Origin: G965222505 sp965222505
GTDB taxonomy: Bacteria > Bacteroidota > Rhodothermia > Rhodothermales > DATKEJ01
Reading direction: 5' to 3'
DNA length: 64,000 nt
Assembly (NCBI GenBank): GCA_965222505.1
Contig: OZ244956.1
Coordinates: 2,356,001 to 2,420,000 of the forward strand
The notes below the pieces were generated by a model. The model was not told the origin of the DNA and ran no database searches. It saw only the letters and a program-made list of their open reading frames with translations. Positions 9,178 through 18,214 of the stretch are shown one piece after another. Position 1 is the stretch's first letter. Every line of letters starts with the position of its first letter. Both the position numbers and the translations under genes were made by a program.

Positions 9178-10332
9178 ATGGCCGGTCTGTACATCCACAT
9201 CCCTTTTGCAAGCCACCCCAGCGTCTGCCGGGAGGGCTACGTGGTTACCCCGCCCCTGCTGTTTGAGCCGTTCGTGGATGCCCTCCTCGCGGAGATGGAA
9301 TATTATGCGGGCCGCTATGCCGCGCAAGCTACCATCGACACCGTCCTCATCAGCGGCGGTACCCCCTCGGTCTTGCCCCCCGAAGCCGTCCTTTGCATCC
9401 TGGAAGCCACGAATCGCTTGTTCTCGGTTTCGGCCACCCCGGAAATCTCCTTTGATGTTTCTCCGGCACACGGCACCGCTACGTACCTGAACATGCTGCA
9501 AGCAGCCGGGGTGAACCGGCTCAACCTGGACGTCCAATCGTTTTTTGAGGAAGACCTGCGCCGCCTGCACGTGCCCTATACCGCAGCGCAAGCCCGTGCG
9601 CTCCCGGCCCTGGTTCGGAAAGCTGGTTTCGAGGACTTTTCGGTGAACCTCGCCTTCGGTCTGCCCGGTCAACCCATTGAATACCAGGCGGCCAATCTGG
9701 AACGGATCGTAGAAGAGGCCGTGCCCCACCTCGCCACCTTTGGTCTGACGGAAACCGAGGCGGCGCTGTTGCGGCGCAATGCCGGGTTCACAGACGAGGA
9801 ACTTTACCCCGAAGCCGATCCGGGCCGCCGGTATACCTTCGCGGTGAACTACCTCCAGAAACACGGCTACACACAGTACGAGCAGGCCCATTTTGCCCGG
9901 CCGGGCCAGCAATGCCGGCATTTTCGGGTGGCCTGGAACCATGAAAACATGCTCGGCTTCGGCCCGGCTGCCCACTCCCTGTGGTGCCAGGGACTACCGA
10001 ACCCGGCCACTTACATCTGGTCCAACCTGCCGGACGTGGCCCGGTACCAGCGTATGATGCGGCAAGGGAAGTTGCCCATCGAAAACCGCTACATCACCAC
10101 CCTCGACGCGCTGACGGAAGATTTCATCATGATGCAACTCCGCACCACCGAGGGCCTGAACCTGGACGACCTGGAGCACCGCTTCGGCTACGACCTCCTG
10201 CTGGAACGCATCGACGAACTGGCCCATCTGGAAGCGGAAGGCTACATCCACCCCATCCGAAACAGCCGCATCCGCCTCACCCCGACGGGTCGGTTTCAGG
10301 CAGGGCAAGCGCTGGAGGCATTGCTACCTTGA
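9178..10332 (+). CDS. HemW-like protein lacking the radical-SAM cysteine triad
   Basis: 384 aa aligned by eye with HemW/oxygen-independent coproporphyrinogen oxidase-like proteins: start GLYIHIPF, GGTPS at 60-64 (SAM-binding), LDVQSF near 118, FGLPGQ near 160, YEQAHFARPGQQCRHF and GFGPAAHS in the second half, then the winged-helix HemN C-terminal domain (LTEDFIMMQLRTTEGL). Active family members have HIPFCxxxCxxC at residues 7-18; here it reads HIPFASHPSVCREGY, leaving a single Cys (C17). It therefore should not bind the 4Fe-4S cluster or cleave SAM. It may be a haem-binding chaperone or a regulatory paralogue. The frame is intact, so it is not simply a decaying gene. Confidence 0.82.
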   Translation: MAGLYIHIPFASHPSVCREGYVVTPPLLFEPFVDALLAEMEYYAGRYAAQATIDTVLISGGTPSVLPPEAVLCILEATNRLFSVSATPEISFDVSPAHGTATYLNMLQAAGVNRLNLDVQSFFEEDLRRLHVPYTAAQARALPALVRKAGFEDFSVNLAFGLPGQPIEYQAANLERIVEEAVPHLATFGLTETEAALLRRNAGFTDEELYPEADPGRRYTFAVNYLQKHGYTQYEQAHFARPGQQCRHFRVAWNHENMLGFGPAAHSLWCQGLPNPATYIWSNLPDVARYQRMMRQGKLPIENRYITTLDALTEDFIMMQLRTTEGLNLDDLEHRFGYDLLLERIDELAHLEAEGYIHPIRNSRIRLTPTGRFQAGQALEALLP

Positions 10333-10338
10333 AGGTTC

Positions 10339-10388
10339 TGGGGGTTGGCTCACTGCGTTCGCGGGGGTTGACTCGCTCACGCTCGCGG
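10339..10388. repeat. Short imperfect direct repeat after the hemW-like gene
   Basis: GGGGGTTGGCTCACTGCGTT is followed at once by GGGGGTTGACTCGCTCACGC, two imperfect ~23-bp tandem units. Resembles a degenerate REP; nothing else in this 225-bp gap. Confidence 0.35.
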
Positions 10389-10558
10389 TATCTCCGTCCC
10401 CAAACCACAGCCATCCATAAGCGAACCACCTTCCCGCAACGACCAAAGGGAGCCATTCCCACCGCTGAGCGAAACCCCCTGAATCCCTTTGCCTACACCA
10501 ACGTATACGGCTGCTGACGTGGCAGCATCCTGCCCGACCCTTGATCTGATCCATTATC

Positions 10559-11053
10559 ATGAAGCCTTTCGTTCTCCTGTGCTGCGTGGCCGGCCTCCTG
10601 AGTGCCTGCGGTAAACCTACCGACCGCCCCGCGCCACCAACCGTTTCCGTCGATAATCCCATCCCCTTTACCAAAGAAGGTGTGCTGGACTTCCTGCGGG
10701 ATGACGGCTCCTTCATCACCTCCATCGACATCGAAGTGGCAGACTCTGACTCTGCCCGGACGCGCGGCCTGATGCAACGCACCGGCCTGCCCTCCAACAG
10801 CGGCATGCTGTTCATCTTTCAGCAGCAACGCACCCAAACCTTCTGGATGGCGAACACCCCGATTGCGCTCGACATGATCTTCGTCGACCAGGATTCGGTG
10901 ATCGTGGACATCGCCAAATACGTCAGGCCCCAAAATCCGGAAACGACCGCCTCCAAGGCCCCGGCCATGTACGTCATCGAAGTCGTTGCCGGGTTCACCG
11001 ATTCCCAGGGCATCACCGAAACCGACCGCGTGACGTGGTCCCGGATGGATTGA
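10559..11053 (+). CDS. DUF192 family lipoprotein
   Basis: 164 aa. Leader MKPFVLLCCVAGLLSAC with the lipobox LSAC at C17, so it is membrane anchored. The rest is a complete DUF192 domain: ARTRGLMQRTGLPSNSGMLFIF, then FWMANTPIALDMIFVDQDSVIVDI and YVIEVVAGF. DUF192 is a small beta-barrel of unknown biochemical function, common in haloarchaea and Bacteroidota. No operon partner is evident, as it is followed by a repeat array. Confidence 0.88.
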   Translation: MKPFVLLCCVAGLLSACGKPTDRPAPPTVSVDNPIPFTKEGVLDFLRDDGSFITSIDIEVADSDSARTRGLMQRTGLPSNSGMLFIFQQQRTQTFWMANTPIALDMIFVDQDSVIVDIAKYVRPQNPETTASKAPAMYVIEVVAGFTDSQGITETDRVTWSRMD

Positions 11054-11079
11054 TTTCGCCGAGGCCATCCATCCCGTAT

Positions 11080-11394
11080 ACCACATCCTTTTCAACGGGC
11101 GCGGAGGGGTCGGCCTTGTGCCGACCCTTCAACGGGAAATGGGGCAAAGCGGCACGGGTATAGCTCGTCACTCATGACGGCGGTCGGCCTTCGCCGACGA
11201 CATGGCTTAAGAACACATACATTCCCGAATGCCGCGTCCATCTAACCCGTTGAAGGGCGACCACGAGGGTCGCCCCACCTTCATGTGGTTTAAGAACATT
11301 AACATCCCCTAATCCGCGTCCATCTAACCCGTTGAAGGGCGACCACGAGGGTCGCCCCACCTTCATGTGGTTTAAGAACTAGGCATTCCCAAAT
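11080..11394. repeat. REP array with a 67-bp tandem duplication
   Basis: Several hairpins of the family GGGCGACC-ACGA-GGGTCGCCC (11257 and 11338 regions), GGTCGGC-CTTGT-GCCGACC (11108-11126) and GTCGGC-CTTC-GCCGAC (near 11183). The block 11232-11298 (CCGCGTCCATCTAACCCG to TTTAAGAAC) is repeated at 11313-11379. Positions 11180-11276 are identical over 97 bp to 18042-18138. No gene is present. Confidence 0.8.
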
Positions 11395-11430
11395 CAAAAA
11401 AGCCTCCGCTGCACGGGGCAGCGGAGGCTT
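11395..11430 (-). terminator. Intrinsic terminator of the P-domain gene
   Basis: AGCCTCCGCTGC (11401-11412) pairs perfectly with GCAGCGGAGGCT (11418-11429) around a 5-nt loop. Read leftward it is followed by TTTTTTG, so it ends the leftward gene at 11472. Confidence 0.85.
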
Positions 11431-11471
11431 AAAGCGCCGAGGCGCTAAAGCGGGATCAGGCAACCGGCTAA

Positions 11472-12635
11472 CTACTTCACCAAGATCACCTTCTGGGTGT
11501 TGACGAAGGATTCGCCCGTCGAACGAATCAGGTAGGTACCACTCGGCAAGCTGGTCGACTGGAACGTCATCTGATGCCATTCCTGACCGGTCAGGACGCC
11601 CGAGAACACGGTGTGTACCCGCTGACCGAGCATGTTGTAGACGCCCACGTCTACTTGCTGGTCACTGGCAATCAACAGGCTGAAGTTGGTTTGCGGATTG
11701 AAAGGATTCGGGTAAGCTTCCGTAAGCAGGTAACCATCGGCGAGTTCGCGGGTCACCTCCACTTCATCGCTGTATTCAAAGGTGCCGTCGAAGTCGATTT
11801 GTTTGAGCCGGAAGACCTGATTGCCGAAGCCGACATCGGCCACCCGGAACCGGTAGTGTTGTTCTTCCTGCGTGGTGCCGGCCCCTTCGACGTAGCCGAT
11901 GGCCTGGAATTCTCCATTGCCAGCCTTGTGTTCGATCTCGAAGCCGGCATTGTTTTCCTCCGTTGCCGTGACCCATTGCAGTTCGACAGTGTCGCCATCG
12001 AGGAGGCCGTCGAAGGAGACCAGTTCAACCGGCAGCGGGGTACCCGTTACGGTCAGTACCGGGGCTGTATCAACGGTGCCCGTGTCACCACCTTGATCGT
12101 CGGAAACATTGACGGTCCATACCCCGCGGGCAGAAGCCCCCTTGAAGGCACCCAGTCCCTGTTTGCCGTCTTCAGCAAGACCGCTCATCCCGGCAAACGT
12201 TGACATAGGATCCGGCGTTGGGGTATAAGATCCCCCAACGATGTAAGCATCCAAATCACTGATAGCTTCATCAAGGCAGTCATCTACTGTACCGTCGGCC
12301 CCTGAATCTGATATGGTGATGCGCATGTTGTTTGTGCCACAGCCGGAGCCACCATCCCCGTCATTGGGGCCATTGACGACGAGGGCCGTTGTGCCGCCAC
12401 TGGGGTCGGTGATGGAGATTTTGAGGTCCCCCACCCAGGTGTGGGTGATGTCCACGTCCAGGGTCACGTCGGTGATGTTCGTCACGTCCGGAACGGTACA
12501 CAGGATGTCCGTACCGGCAACGTCATTATCCGGAATGTCTAATGGATAGGTGCCGGCACACTGGGCCCAGGCGGCGGTGTTCAGACCGATGAGCATGCCG
12601 AAGGTGCATAGGAGGGTGGTAAGAAATTTTCTCAT
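11472..12635 (-). CDS. Secreted protein with proprotein-convertase P-like domain and T9SS sorting tail
   Basis: I take the start at 12635 (MRKFLTTLLCTFGMLIGLNTAAWAQ, a typical signal peptide) rather than 12692. About 387 aa. Residues 30-195 form a P-domain-like jelly roll (DVTLDVDITHTWVGDLKISI ... RGVWTVNVSDDQGGDTG), a module usually found C-terminal to proteases but here with no protease. Next is a PVELVSFDG ... FRLKQIDFDG Ig-like segment typical of Bacteroidota surface proteins, then a sorting domain (EAYPNPFNPQTNFSL ... TQKVILVK). Its paralogue is at 16485-17651. The role is probably structural or adhesive. Confidence 0.85.
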   Translation of the reverse strand: MRKFLTTLLCTFGMLIGLNTAAWAQCAGTYPLDIPDNDVAGTDILCTVPDVTNITDVTLDVDITHTWVGDLKISITDPSGGTTALVVNGPNDGDGGSGCGTNNMRITISDSGADGTVDDCLDEAISDLDAYIVGGSYTPTPDPMSTFAGMSGLAEDGKQGLGAFKGASARGVWTVNVSDDQGGDTGTVDTAPVLTVTGTPLPVELVSFDGLLDGDTVELQWVTATEENNAGFEIEHKAGNGEFQAIGYVEGAGTTQEEQHYRFRVADVGFGNQVFRLKQIDFDGTFEYSDEVEVTRELADGYLLTEAYPNPFNPQTNFSLLIASDQQVDVGVYNMLGQRVHTVFSGVLTGQEWHQMTFQSTSLPSGTYLIRSTGESFVNTQKVILVK

Positions 12636-12794
12636 TGTGGGGAGCGTTAGGGTGAACGTAAAGGATGTGCGAGATGTACGCCGCTGCATCATTGTGGTGT
12701 GGAGGATGCAGACATTGGGCGCAGATTGCCCCCAATATAGGCCAAGTCGCAGGAAAATGTAAAGATATGATTAAGGAAAAATGATCCTGAGGCA

Positions 12795-14381
12795 TCAAAT
12801 GCCGTCCAGACTCCGGACCGGGCGGCCATTCCGGTAGTGCGTGAGGTTGGCGGCAAGGCGGCTTTCCAGATCGGGCCGGGCGGCCTGTTGCGCGGTGGCC
12901 AGCAGACGTTCCTGAATGGACACGGCCTCCTCAAACCGGCCCAGTTCGGCCAGCGCGAGGGCCAGCACCTCGGCGTTCTGAAAGGATTGGTTGGATGCGA
13001 GCAACGCTTGCGCGATGTCGTGTGCGCGGGTGCCGTCGCGCAGGGCATCAACCGGGCAGGCGGCCAGCATGCGGGCCAGCAGGTTCCCGATTTCGGGGTC
13101 GCCGGGGTGGGCGGCGTAGCCGGCTTCCAGGGCCGTAGAGACGGCTTCCCACTGCTGAGACCGCACCAGCGCCCAGGCTTGCCGGTAGCGGGCGGTGCGG
13201 TTTTGCGGGTCCAGGTCCACCACCCGTGCGTAGTGCAGTATGGCCTCGTTGTATTGGCCGAGCCGGAAGTGGGCATTGGCCATATTGAACAGCGCATCGC
13301 GGTAGTCGGGGTTTTGCTGCAGGGCGCGCTGGTAATACGGGATTGCGTCTGCATCCCGGCCTTGCTGGGCCAGCAGCGTCCCCATGCTGAACAGGGCCAC
13401 CTCCCGCTCCGGGTTGAGCCGAAGGGCCTCTTCCAGGTGCCCCATCGCTTCGTCCCCCTGGTTCAGGGCTACGAGGGTAACGGCCAGGTTGGTGTGGATT
13501 TCGGCATTGTTCGAGTCTACCGCCATCGCCTGACGGTACGCCGCCAGCGCATCCGTGTACCGCTGTTCCAGATAGGCCCGATTGGCTTCCATTTTCAGGG
13601 CATGCGCCCCTGTGGCGAGGTCGTTCAGGCGGTCCATCAACGGATCGGCCAGCGGCGCTTGCGTGCGGCCCTGTTGTGCCAGAAGCTGCACCGCCTTTTC
13701 CCGGTTGCCCTGCGCCCGGTAGGCCATACCAAGGAGATAGTTGATTTGCGTGGCTTCCGGGGCCAGCCGCTTTGCGGTTTCCAGATGCGCCACCGCTTCA
13801 TCATGCGCGTTACGGATCGACGCGATTTGCCCGAGGCCGACGTATATGCGCGGGCTGCTTTCATCCCGTTCCCGGGCCGCGTTCAACAACCGTTCGGCCT
13901 CATCCAGCCGGTTGGCCTCTGTGTAACGTTCGGCCAAGGCAATGTAGGTAGGCAGGTAGTCCGGGTTGAGCGCCAGGGCATCCTCGAACTGCTGCACGCT
14001 TTCTTCGGGACGGATCCCCTTGAGCAGATGCCCGAGGTAATAGGCCCACTCAAACGCCTCGGCATCCAGCGCACGGGCGTTCATAAAACTGACCCGGGCT
14101 GCTTCGTGGTAGTCCTGGTACGCCTGGTAGTGCTGCCCAAGCGCGCCGAAGAGACGGCTGAGCGTGGCCGGGTCGGGGTCCGGACGAGCCAGGGCGGTAT
14201 CTACCGAATCCTGCATCGCCTGGAGCTGTTCCCGGACCCGGGGTTCCATAGGTTCGAAATCGGGCAAGGGAACCTCGGCTAGGGCAGATATCTCCTGAAC
14301 CGGCGGAGCCTCTGTACAAGCCCGGCACCCGATCAACCCAATCAGGGCCAAAATCCACAACAACAGATAACCTTTGTTCAT
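12795..14381 (-). CDS. TPR-repeat lipoprotein
   Basis: The ATG at 14381 (MNKGYLLLWILALIGLIGC) gives a clean lipobox at C19; the longer frame to 14684 overlaps the CRTAC1 gene and is rejected. About 528 aa, largely tetratricopeptide repeats (for example NPDYLPTYIALAERYTEAN, DSNNAEIHTNLAVTLVALN and NPDYRDALFNMANAHFRLG), predicting a helical scaffold on the periplasmic or outer face. It starts 13 bases after the CRTAC1 stop and is probably one operon with it. A C-terminal fragment of a second copy survives at 18215-18425. Confidence 0.85.
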   Translation of the reverse strand: MNKGYLLLWILALIGLIGCRACTEAPPVQEISALAEVPLPDFEPMEPRVREQLQAMQDSVDTALARPDPDPATLSRLFGALGQHYQAYQDYHEAARVSFMNARALDAEAFEWAYYLGHLLKGIRPEESVQQFEDALALNPDYLPTYIALAERYTEANRLDEAERLLNAARERDESSPRIYVGLGQIASIRNAHDEAVAHLETAKRLAPEATQINYLLGMAYRAQGNREKAVQLLAQQGRTQAPLADPLMDRLNDLATGAHALKMEANRAYLEQRYTDALAAYRQAMAVDSNNAEIHTNLAVTLVALNQGDEAMGHLEEALRLNPEREVALFSMGTLLAQQGRDADAIPYYQRALQQNPDYRDALFNMANAHFRLGQYNEAILHYARVVDLDPQNRTARYRQAWALVRSQQWEAVSTALEAGYAAHPGDPEIGNLLARMLAACPVDALRDGTRAHDIAQALLASNQSFQNAEVLALALAELGRFEEAVSIQERLLATAQQAARPDLESRLAANLTHYRNGRPVRSLDGI

Positions 14382-14394
14382 TGCACGCCGAGGG

Positions 14395-16161
14395 TCACGA
14401 CCGGGGTTGACCGGTTCCTTTTTCGAGGGTGTAGTACGCCCCGACCGGATAGGCCGCACCGTCCCATTGTTCGCGGGTGCCGTCCGGCCAGCGGACGTCC
14501 AGGGTTTGCACCTGCGTCGCGTCCCCGAGGCCGAATAGGACGCGGAGGTCGTTGGACGAGCAATAGCTGGCCGCGGCCCGAACCCGGCGCGTAAGGGTGC
14601 GACCGTCAGGCAGGGTGGCGGTAACTTTTGCCCCGTCGGCATCCCGACCGTTGGGGAGTACCAGCCGCAGGCCCAACCAGGCATTGCGGTGGCCGATGTT
14701 GTTGATCAACAGGCGAGCCGGGCCGTTGTTGTTGTGCAGCAACACATCGGCATCGCCGTCGTTGTCCACATCGCCGAACGCGGCGCCTCGGCTGACTTCC
14801 TCCAGATCGAAGACCGGGCCGGCGCGTTCGGTCACGTCTTCAAACTGCCCTTCCCCCCGGTTGTGGAGCAGTTGGTTGATTTCCGTCAATGCAAATTCAT
14901 CGTCTCCTTCGGCGAGCACCTTGTTAAGCACGACGGCCCCGTTGGCTACCAGTACATCCAGCCAGCCGTCGTTGTCATAATCCAATCCTGCGGTTCCGAA
15001 TCCGGTGAAGCCCAGGCTGGGCATGCCGAGGCCCACTTCGGAGGTGGCATCCTCGAACAGCCCCTCGCCGAGGTTGCGGTAGAGGGTGTTGGTTTCCGTG
15101 GAGATGTGCGTCATGAAGAGGTCTTCGTCTCCGTCCCCGTCGAAGTCGGCGGCATCCACACCCATGCTGCCTTCGGGGTTGCCGTCCCGGTTCACGGCGG
15201 TGCCGCTCAACAGGGCCTCGTCCTGAAAGCGTCCGTCTTGCAGGTTCACCCAGAGCTGATTGGACAAGCCGTCGTTGGCAATGTAGACATCGGGCCACCC
15301 GTCATCGTTGAGGTCGGTTGTGATGACGCCAAGGGCGCCGCCATAGCTGCCTCCGATCTGGGCCTGGGCGGTTACGTCTTCGAAGGTCGGGCCGGTACCC
15401 GATCCCCCGTCTCCGCGGTTTCGGAAAAGCCGGTCCGGGAAGGGTTTATAACTCAGTGGGCCGCAGTAGTCGATGGTCCCGGCCGGGGTATAACAGTCCT
15501 TGTGGTTGATCAGGGAGTAGTTGATGTAGGTACCCACGTAGAGGTCGAGGAAGCCGTCGCGGTCGTAATCGACGAAGGCGGCACTGGTGTTCCAGCGCGG
15601 GTCTTCGGTGCCGCTGGCGGCGGTGATGTCGGTAAAGGTGGGGCCGTTCTCCGCCGCCACGTCGCCGTTGTTTCGGTAGAGCTGGTTCGATCCGAAATTG
15701 GTGAGGTAGAGGTCGAGGAAACCGTCGTTATCGATGTCTCCGACGGTCACCCCCATGCCGTACCCGGTGGCGTTGAGACCAGCGGCTTCGGTGACATCGG
15801 TAAAGTGCAGTGTACCCGTTTCGTTAAGGTCGTTGCGGTAGAGCCGGTCGCGCGGCGGTCCGGGGTCCTTCGGCGGGTGGAGCGGTGTGCCGTCGCCGAG
15901 CACGGCCCCCTGGACGAGGTAGGCGTCCAGGTCTCCGTCGTTGTCATAATCGAACAGGGCGACTCCTGCGCCGGTCATCTCGACCATGTACCGGCGGCCG
16001 GTCATGCCGTTGAAATGTACAAAGTCGATGCCCAGTGCTTGTGCCCGGTCCGTGAAGACGGTTTCGGTGGGGGCATCTTCAGGAGCGACCGGGGCATCGG
16101 GTTGCGAGCCACAGCCGACCCAGAAACTCAGGATGAAGAGCAGAAGTGATTTGGAACGCAT
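14395..16161 (-). CDS. CRTAC1-type FG-GAP/ASPIC-UnbV lipoprotein
   Basis: 588 aa. Leader MRSKSLLLFILSFWVGC with the lipobox at C17. VCBS/FG-GAP calcium loops (DYDNDGDLD, DIDNDGFLD, DYDRDGFLD, DFDGDGDED, DYDNDGWLD, DVDNDGDAD) form a propeller. The last ~120 residues (RLLINNIGHRNAWLGLRLVLPNGRDADGAKV ... LDVRWPDG) are the ASPIC/UnbV domain that defines CRTAC1-like proteins. These often pair with TPR proteins, as here (12795-14381), and probably act in envelope polymer or ligand binding; the ligand is not known. Confidence 0.92.
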   Translation of the reverse strand: MRSKSLLLFILSFWVGCGSQPDAPVAPEDAPTETVFTDRAQALGIDFVHFNGMTGRRYMVEMTGAGVALFDYDNDGDLDAYLVQGAVLGDGTPLHPPKDPGPPRDRLYRNDLNETGTLHFTDVTEAAGLNATGYGMGVTVGDIDNDGFLDLYLTNFGSNQLYRNNGDVAAENGPTFTDITAASGTEDPRWNTSAAFVDYDRDGFLDLYVGTYINYSLINHKDCYTPAGTIDYCGPLSYKPFPDRLFRNRGDGGSGTGPTFEDVTAQAQIGGSYGGALGVITTDLNDDGWPDVYIANDGLSNQLWVNLQDGRFQDEALLSGTAVNRDGNPEGSMGVDAADFDGDGDEDLFMTHISTETNTLYRNLGEGLFEDATSEVGLGMPSLGFTGFGTAGLDYDNDGWLDVLVANGAVVLNKVLAEGDDEFALTEINQLLHNRGEGQFEDVTERAGPVFDLEEVSRGAAFGDVDNDGDADVLLHNNNGPARLLINNIGHRNAWLGLRLVLPNGRDADGAKVTATLPDGRTLTRRVRAAASYCSSNDLRVLFGLGDATQVQTLDVRWPDGTREQWDGAAYPVGAYYTLEKGTGQPRS

Positions 16162-16189
16162 CTATGTACAGTCACAAAAGTAATGAGGG

Positions 16190-16316
16190 CTGTCATCGCG
16201 AACCCTGCATCAAGCGCCGATAATCGGCGCTCAGGGTGTGGCGATCTTATTCCTTGACGTTACGCTCGAAATAAGATTGCCACGTCAGCCTGCTGCGCAG
16301 GCTTCCTCGCAATGAC
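16190..16316. repeat. TCATTGCGA-type palindrome, copy 2
   Basis: TGTCATCGCGAACCC at the left and TTCCTCGCAATGACCC at the right are inverted, with inner GGCGATCTTATT pairing with AATAAGATTGCC. Two further small hairpins (GCGCCGATAATCGGCGC and AGCCTGCTGCGCAGGCT) sit inside. Diverged copy of 7671-7766. Together with the following terminator it fills the 320-bp gap. Confidence 0.65.
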
Positions 16317-16412
16317 CCACCGTTTTGAATGTCATGTTCGCTGAGGCCGGCGCTGATCAAAGGCGGCAGTCAAGATACAACGCCTTTGGTCAAAGTCCAC
16401 GGCGCAGCCATG

Positions 16413-16446
16413 AAAAAGCCTCCGCTGCGGAAGAGCAACGGAGGCC
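16413..16446 (-). terminator. Intrinsic terminator of the second P-domain gene
   Basis: GCCTCCG and CGGAGGC arms, with an A5 on the + strand giving T5 leftward. Homologous in sequence and position to the terminator at 11395-11430 but with a diverged loop. Confidence 0.65.
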
Positions 16447-16484
16447 GAATGCGCCGGGGCGCTAAATGGGATCAGGCAACCCGT

Positions 16485-17651
16485 TTACTTCATCAAGATC
16501 ACCTTCTGGGTGTTGACGAAGGATTCGCCCGTCGAACGAATCAGGTAGGTGCCGCTGGGCAGGCTGGTCGACTGGAACGTCATCTGGTGCCACTCCTGGC
16601 CCGTCAACACGCCTGAGAAAATGGTGTGGATCCGCTGCCCCAGCATGTTGTAGACACCGACGTCTACTTGCTGGTCTTTGGCGACCAACAGGCTGAAGTT
16701 CGTTTGCGGGTTGAACGGGTTCGGGTAGGCTTCGGCGAGCATGTAGCCGTTGGCGAGTTCACGGGTGACTTCCACATCGTGGCTATAGGCAAACGTGCCG
16801 TCGAAGTCGATTTGCTTGAGCCGGAAGCTGTGGTTGCCGAAGTCTACGTCCGCGACGCGGAAGGTGTAGTTTTGCTCTTCGCGTGTGGTGCCGGCACCTT
16901 CAACAAATGCGATGGTTTCAAAATCGCCATTTGCGGTTTTCTGTTCAATCTCGAAACCGGAGTTGTTGTCTTCGGTCGCCGTGACCCAGCGCAGTTCAAC
17001 GGCATCGTTATCAAGAATGCCTTCGAAGGAAACCAGTTCAACCGGCAGGGGCGTGCCCGTTACCGTCAGCACTGGAGCCGAGTCAATCGTACCGGCATCA
17101 CCGCCTGCGTCATCAGAGAAATCAAGCGTCCAGGCACCCATAGTGGACATACCCTTGAACGAACCAAGCGTTGTTTTCGGTTCGGCAACACCGGTCAGTC
17201 CGTCAAAGACAGCACCGATATCAACACCATTGTCCAGTACCGTTGTGTAGGTGCCGCCATCGGTATAGGCCGGGTTGGCAGAGCCGCCACCGTTATTACA
17301 GTCGGTGATATCACCATCGGTCCCTACGTCGGTAAGGGTAATACGCATATTGTTTTCCGCGCACTCGCCGGTGGTATTACTCAGATCTTCAAAAATGAGA
17401 ACCGCAGGGCTGCCCGGAGGGGTAATGGAAAGTTCCAGGTCACCCACCCAAGTATGTGTGATGTCCACCGTCAGGGTTACATCGGAGATGTTGGATACGC
17501 CGGGGACGGTACAGGTAAAGCTGACGGGATTATTCTCATCATAGGTCCACGGAGGTCCCCCTGCAGGACCCACACACTGGGCCGAAGCTGTGGTGTTCAG
17601 GCCGACGAGCATCGCGAGGGTGCATACAACTGTGGTAAGTTGTTTTTTCAT
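16485..17651 (-). CDS. Secreted P-like-domain protein with T9SS sorting tail, paralogue 2
   Basis: 388 aa. Signal peptide MKKQLTTVVCTLAMLVGLNTTASAQ. Same architecture as 11472-12635: a P-like jelly roll (DVTLTVDITHTWVGDLELSI), then LPVELVSFEGILDNDAVELR and a C-terminal tail nearly identical to the paralogue (LTGQEWHQMTFQSTSLPSG). The N-terminal ligand-facing half is much more diverged than the tail, which suggests duplication followed by diversification, or gene conversion of the sorting region. It belongs to the duplicated P-domain/TPR unit discussed in the findings. Confidence 0.86.
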   Translation of the reverse strand: MKKQLTTVVCTLAMLVGLNTTASAQCVGPAGGPPWTYDENNPVSFTCTVPGVSNISDVTLTVDITHTWVGDLELSITPPGSPAVLIFEDLSNTTGECAENNMRITLTDVGTDGDITDCNNGGGSANPAYTDGGTYTTVLDNGVDIGAVFDGLTGVAEPKTTLGSFKGMSTMGAWTLDFSDDAGGDAGTIDSAPVLTVTGTPLPVELVSFEGILDNDAVELRWVTATEDNNSGFEIEQKTANGDFETIAFVEGAGTTREEQNYTFRVADVDFGNHSFRLKQIDFDGTFAYSHDVEVTRELANGYMLAEAYPNPFNPQTNFSLLVAKDQQVDVGVYNMLGQRIHTIFSGVLTGQEWHQMTFQSTSLPSGTYLIRSTGESFVNTQKVILMK

Positions 17652-17869
17652 TGTGCTAGGTAAGTTTTAGGAAAAGGAGAAGGGAAAAATGCACGTATCC
17701 GCCCTGGCATGTGTGAGGCTGTTGTGGTGCTCATGCAGAAGGCATTGCGCAATACGTGCGCAATATTACAAAATGCGTAACAGAATGTAAAGGTTTGGTC
17801 AAGAAAAGTGCTGAAATAGTGAAATTGGAAATGCCTTTTTGCAGCAGATTGAATCTGCCGACCACGCCG

Positions 17870-18214
17870 AGACCAACCTGGGCCGGGGCGACCACGAGGG
17901 TCGCCCGTCCGGGACGTGCCCTTTTTCGATGGGCGCGATTGTCACGCCGCGTCCTTTTCAACGGGCGCACCCCGGAGGAGCCGGTCTTGTGCCGGCCCTT
18001 CAACGTTATAAGGGCCTTGGGCAACGCGCACGACAAATCTCGCGGTCGGCCTTCGCCGACGACATGGCTTAAGAACACATACATTCCCGAATGCCGCGTC
18101 CATCTAACCCGTTGAAGGGCGACCACGAGGGTCGCCCCGCCGGGTCGCACCCATCTCTTACGGACGCGGTTGTCCCTCGCTCATTTCAACGGTCGCATGT
18201 GCGCTGGCTTGGTT
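17870..18214. repeat. REP array between P-domain paralogue and TPR remnant
   Basis: Contains GGGCGACCACGAGGGTCGCCC (17886 region), a GCCGGTCTTGTGCCGGC hairpin near 17980, a GTCGGCCTTCGCCGAC hairpin near 18045 and another GGGCGACC...GGTCGCCCC at about 18117-18138. 18042-18138 is identical to 11180-11276. No gene is present from 17652 to 18214. Confidence 0.75.

Noticed and set aside
11232..11379. Direct repeats resembling a CRISPR array
   Set aside because: Only two 67-bp units with a short 14-bp gap, each unit holding a REP hairpin, no Cas genes.
12837..14282. 481-codon + strand frame opposite the TPR gene
   Set aside because: Antisense shadow of a TPR gene that has clear repeats and a lipobox.
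14382..14684. N-terminal extension of the TPR gene
   Set aside because: Overlaps the end of the CRTAC1 gene and lacks a signal sequence; ATG at 14381 gives a lipoprotein leader.
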